This document shows positions 41,363-41,921 of a DNA stretch of 41,921 nt, piece after piece (the stretch's first letter is position 1; each line of letters opens with the position of its first letter). Origin of the DNA: DATDDB01 sp035260545 (GTDB lineage: Bacteria > Pseudomonadota > Gammaproteobacteria > Burkholderiales > Gallionellaceae); contig DATFUZ010000060.1 of NCBI GenBank assembly GCA_035260545.1, positions 1 to 41,921 on the forward strand. Direction: 5' to 3'. The notes beneath the pieces are model-generated. The model searched no databases and had not been told where the DNA came from. It saw nothing but the letters and a program-made list of their open reading frames with translations. A program made the translations under genes and the position numbers.

Positions 41363-41921
41363 ATGTTCGAAAAAATCCTGATCGCCAATCGTGGCGAGAT
41401 TGCCCTGCGCATCCAGTGCGCTTGCCGCGAAATGGGCATCAAGACCGTCGCGGTCCATTCCGAGGCCGATGCCGACGCCAAATACGTCAAGCTGGCCGAC
41501 GAGTCCGTCTGTATCGGACCCGCGCCTTCCAGCCACAGCTACCTGCACATCCCGGCCATCATCAGCGCCGCCGAGGTGACCGATGCGCAGGCCATCCATC
41601 CCGGCTACGGCTTCCTGTCGGAAAACGCCGACTTTGCCGAACGCGTCGAGAAGAGTGGCTTCGTATTCATCGGCCCGCGCGCCGAGACCATCCGCCTGAT
41701 GGACGACAAGGTCTCCGCCAAGAACGCGATGAAGAAGGCCGGCGTACCCTGCGTGCCCGGCATCGACGACGCGCTGCCGAACGATCCGGCCGAGATCGTC
41801 AAGATTGCGCGCAGCATTGGCTACCCGGTCATCATCAAGGCGGCCGGCGGCGGCGGCGGACGCGGTATGCGCGTGGTGCACACCGAGGCGGCGCTGCTCA
41901 ACGCCGTGACCATGACCCGCA
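41363..41921 (+). CDS. accC: biotin carboxylase AccC (5' part, truncated by window end)
   Basis: AccC carboxylates the biotin of AccB with ATP and bicarbonate. Only the first 186 residues are present; the reading frame is open to the end. MFEKILIANRGEIALRI is the family's standard start, followed by HPGYGFLSENADFA and the ATP-grasp glycine loop KAAGGGGGRGM at about 165-175. An in-frame ATG 18 codons earlier (41309) would add a short basic extension that the family lacks, so 41363 is preferred. Confidence 0.95.
   Translation, partial: MFEKILIANRGEIALRIQCACREMGIKTVAVHSEADADAKYVKLADESVCIGPAPSSHSYLHIPAIISAAEVTDAQAIHPGYGFLSENADFAERVEKSGFVFIGPRAETIRLMDDKVSAKNAMKKAGVPCVPGIDDALPNDPAEIVKIARSIGYPVIIKAAGGGGGRGMRVVHTEAALLNAVTMTR

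Noticed and set aside
1..41921. CRISPR arrays, insertion sequences, prophage or defence islands
   Set aside because: No regularly spaced repeats, transposase motifs, integrases or attachment-site repeats were seen. Gene order and base composition are uniform.

Overview
The window is 41.9 kb of dense, GC-rich chromosome from an autotrophy-capable betaproteobacterium, most like the Nitrosomonadales. The taxonomic call is an inference. It rests on the origin-proximal mnmG-rsmG-parA-parB block with parS sites, a proteobacterial phosphoribulokinase, a BtuM-type vitamin B12 transporter of the kind known from Thiobacillus, the DUF2782-thrB-BPSS1780 gene order, and 6S RNA behind zapA. I see no insertion sequence, prophage, CRISPR array, tRNA or rRNA. 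Almost everything is core housekeeping DNA.

Layout. 1-4552: two parS sites, then mnmG, rsmG, parA and parB, an origin-proximal chromosome segregation block. 4599-6721: a DUF2782 lipoprotein, homoserine kinase thrB and a BPSS1780-type membrane protein. 6732-11273: uvrD and a 65-residue membrane protein on the minus strand, then a membrane-anchored M48 metalloprotease with a repeat-like C-terminal half. 11364-16089: phosphoribulokinase (minus) divergent from gcvPB, dgkA, a PfkB-type sugar or nucleoside kinase and a fructosamine-3-kinase homologue. 16124-22434 (all minus): phoR and phoB with a Pho box, a sodium:solute symporter, a 2-Cys peroxiredoxin and msbA.

22531-31728 is a corrinoid uptake and late cobalamin assembly locus. 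A cobalamin riboswitch precedes btuB-btuM-cbiB-cobD-cobQ-cobU-cobT on the minus strand. cobS and the alpha-ribazole phosphatase gene cobC sit on the plus strand, convergent with it and outside riboswitch control. Corrin-ring genes are absent here, so the locus covers import, side-chain attachment and nucleotide-loop assembly. BtuM carries a cysteine at exactly residue 80, the position reported to bind cobalt in the Thiobacillus protein.

31843-41921 (all plus): a ZapB-like coiled-coil gene and zapA, the 6S RNA, an EVE-domain protein, a TauE/SafE permease, leuS, lptE, holA, cutA and dsbD (the last four tightly overlapping), aroQ, accB and the start of accC, which runs off the edge.

I found no convincing wholly new system. 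The points most worth a second look are: a possibly leaderless zapB-like start, a repeat-derived in-frame insertion in the leuS editing domain, a 12-bp palindrome on the prk -10 element, the split regulation of the B12 locus, and the small monocistronic membrane protein next to uvrD.
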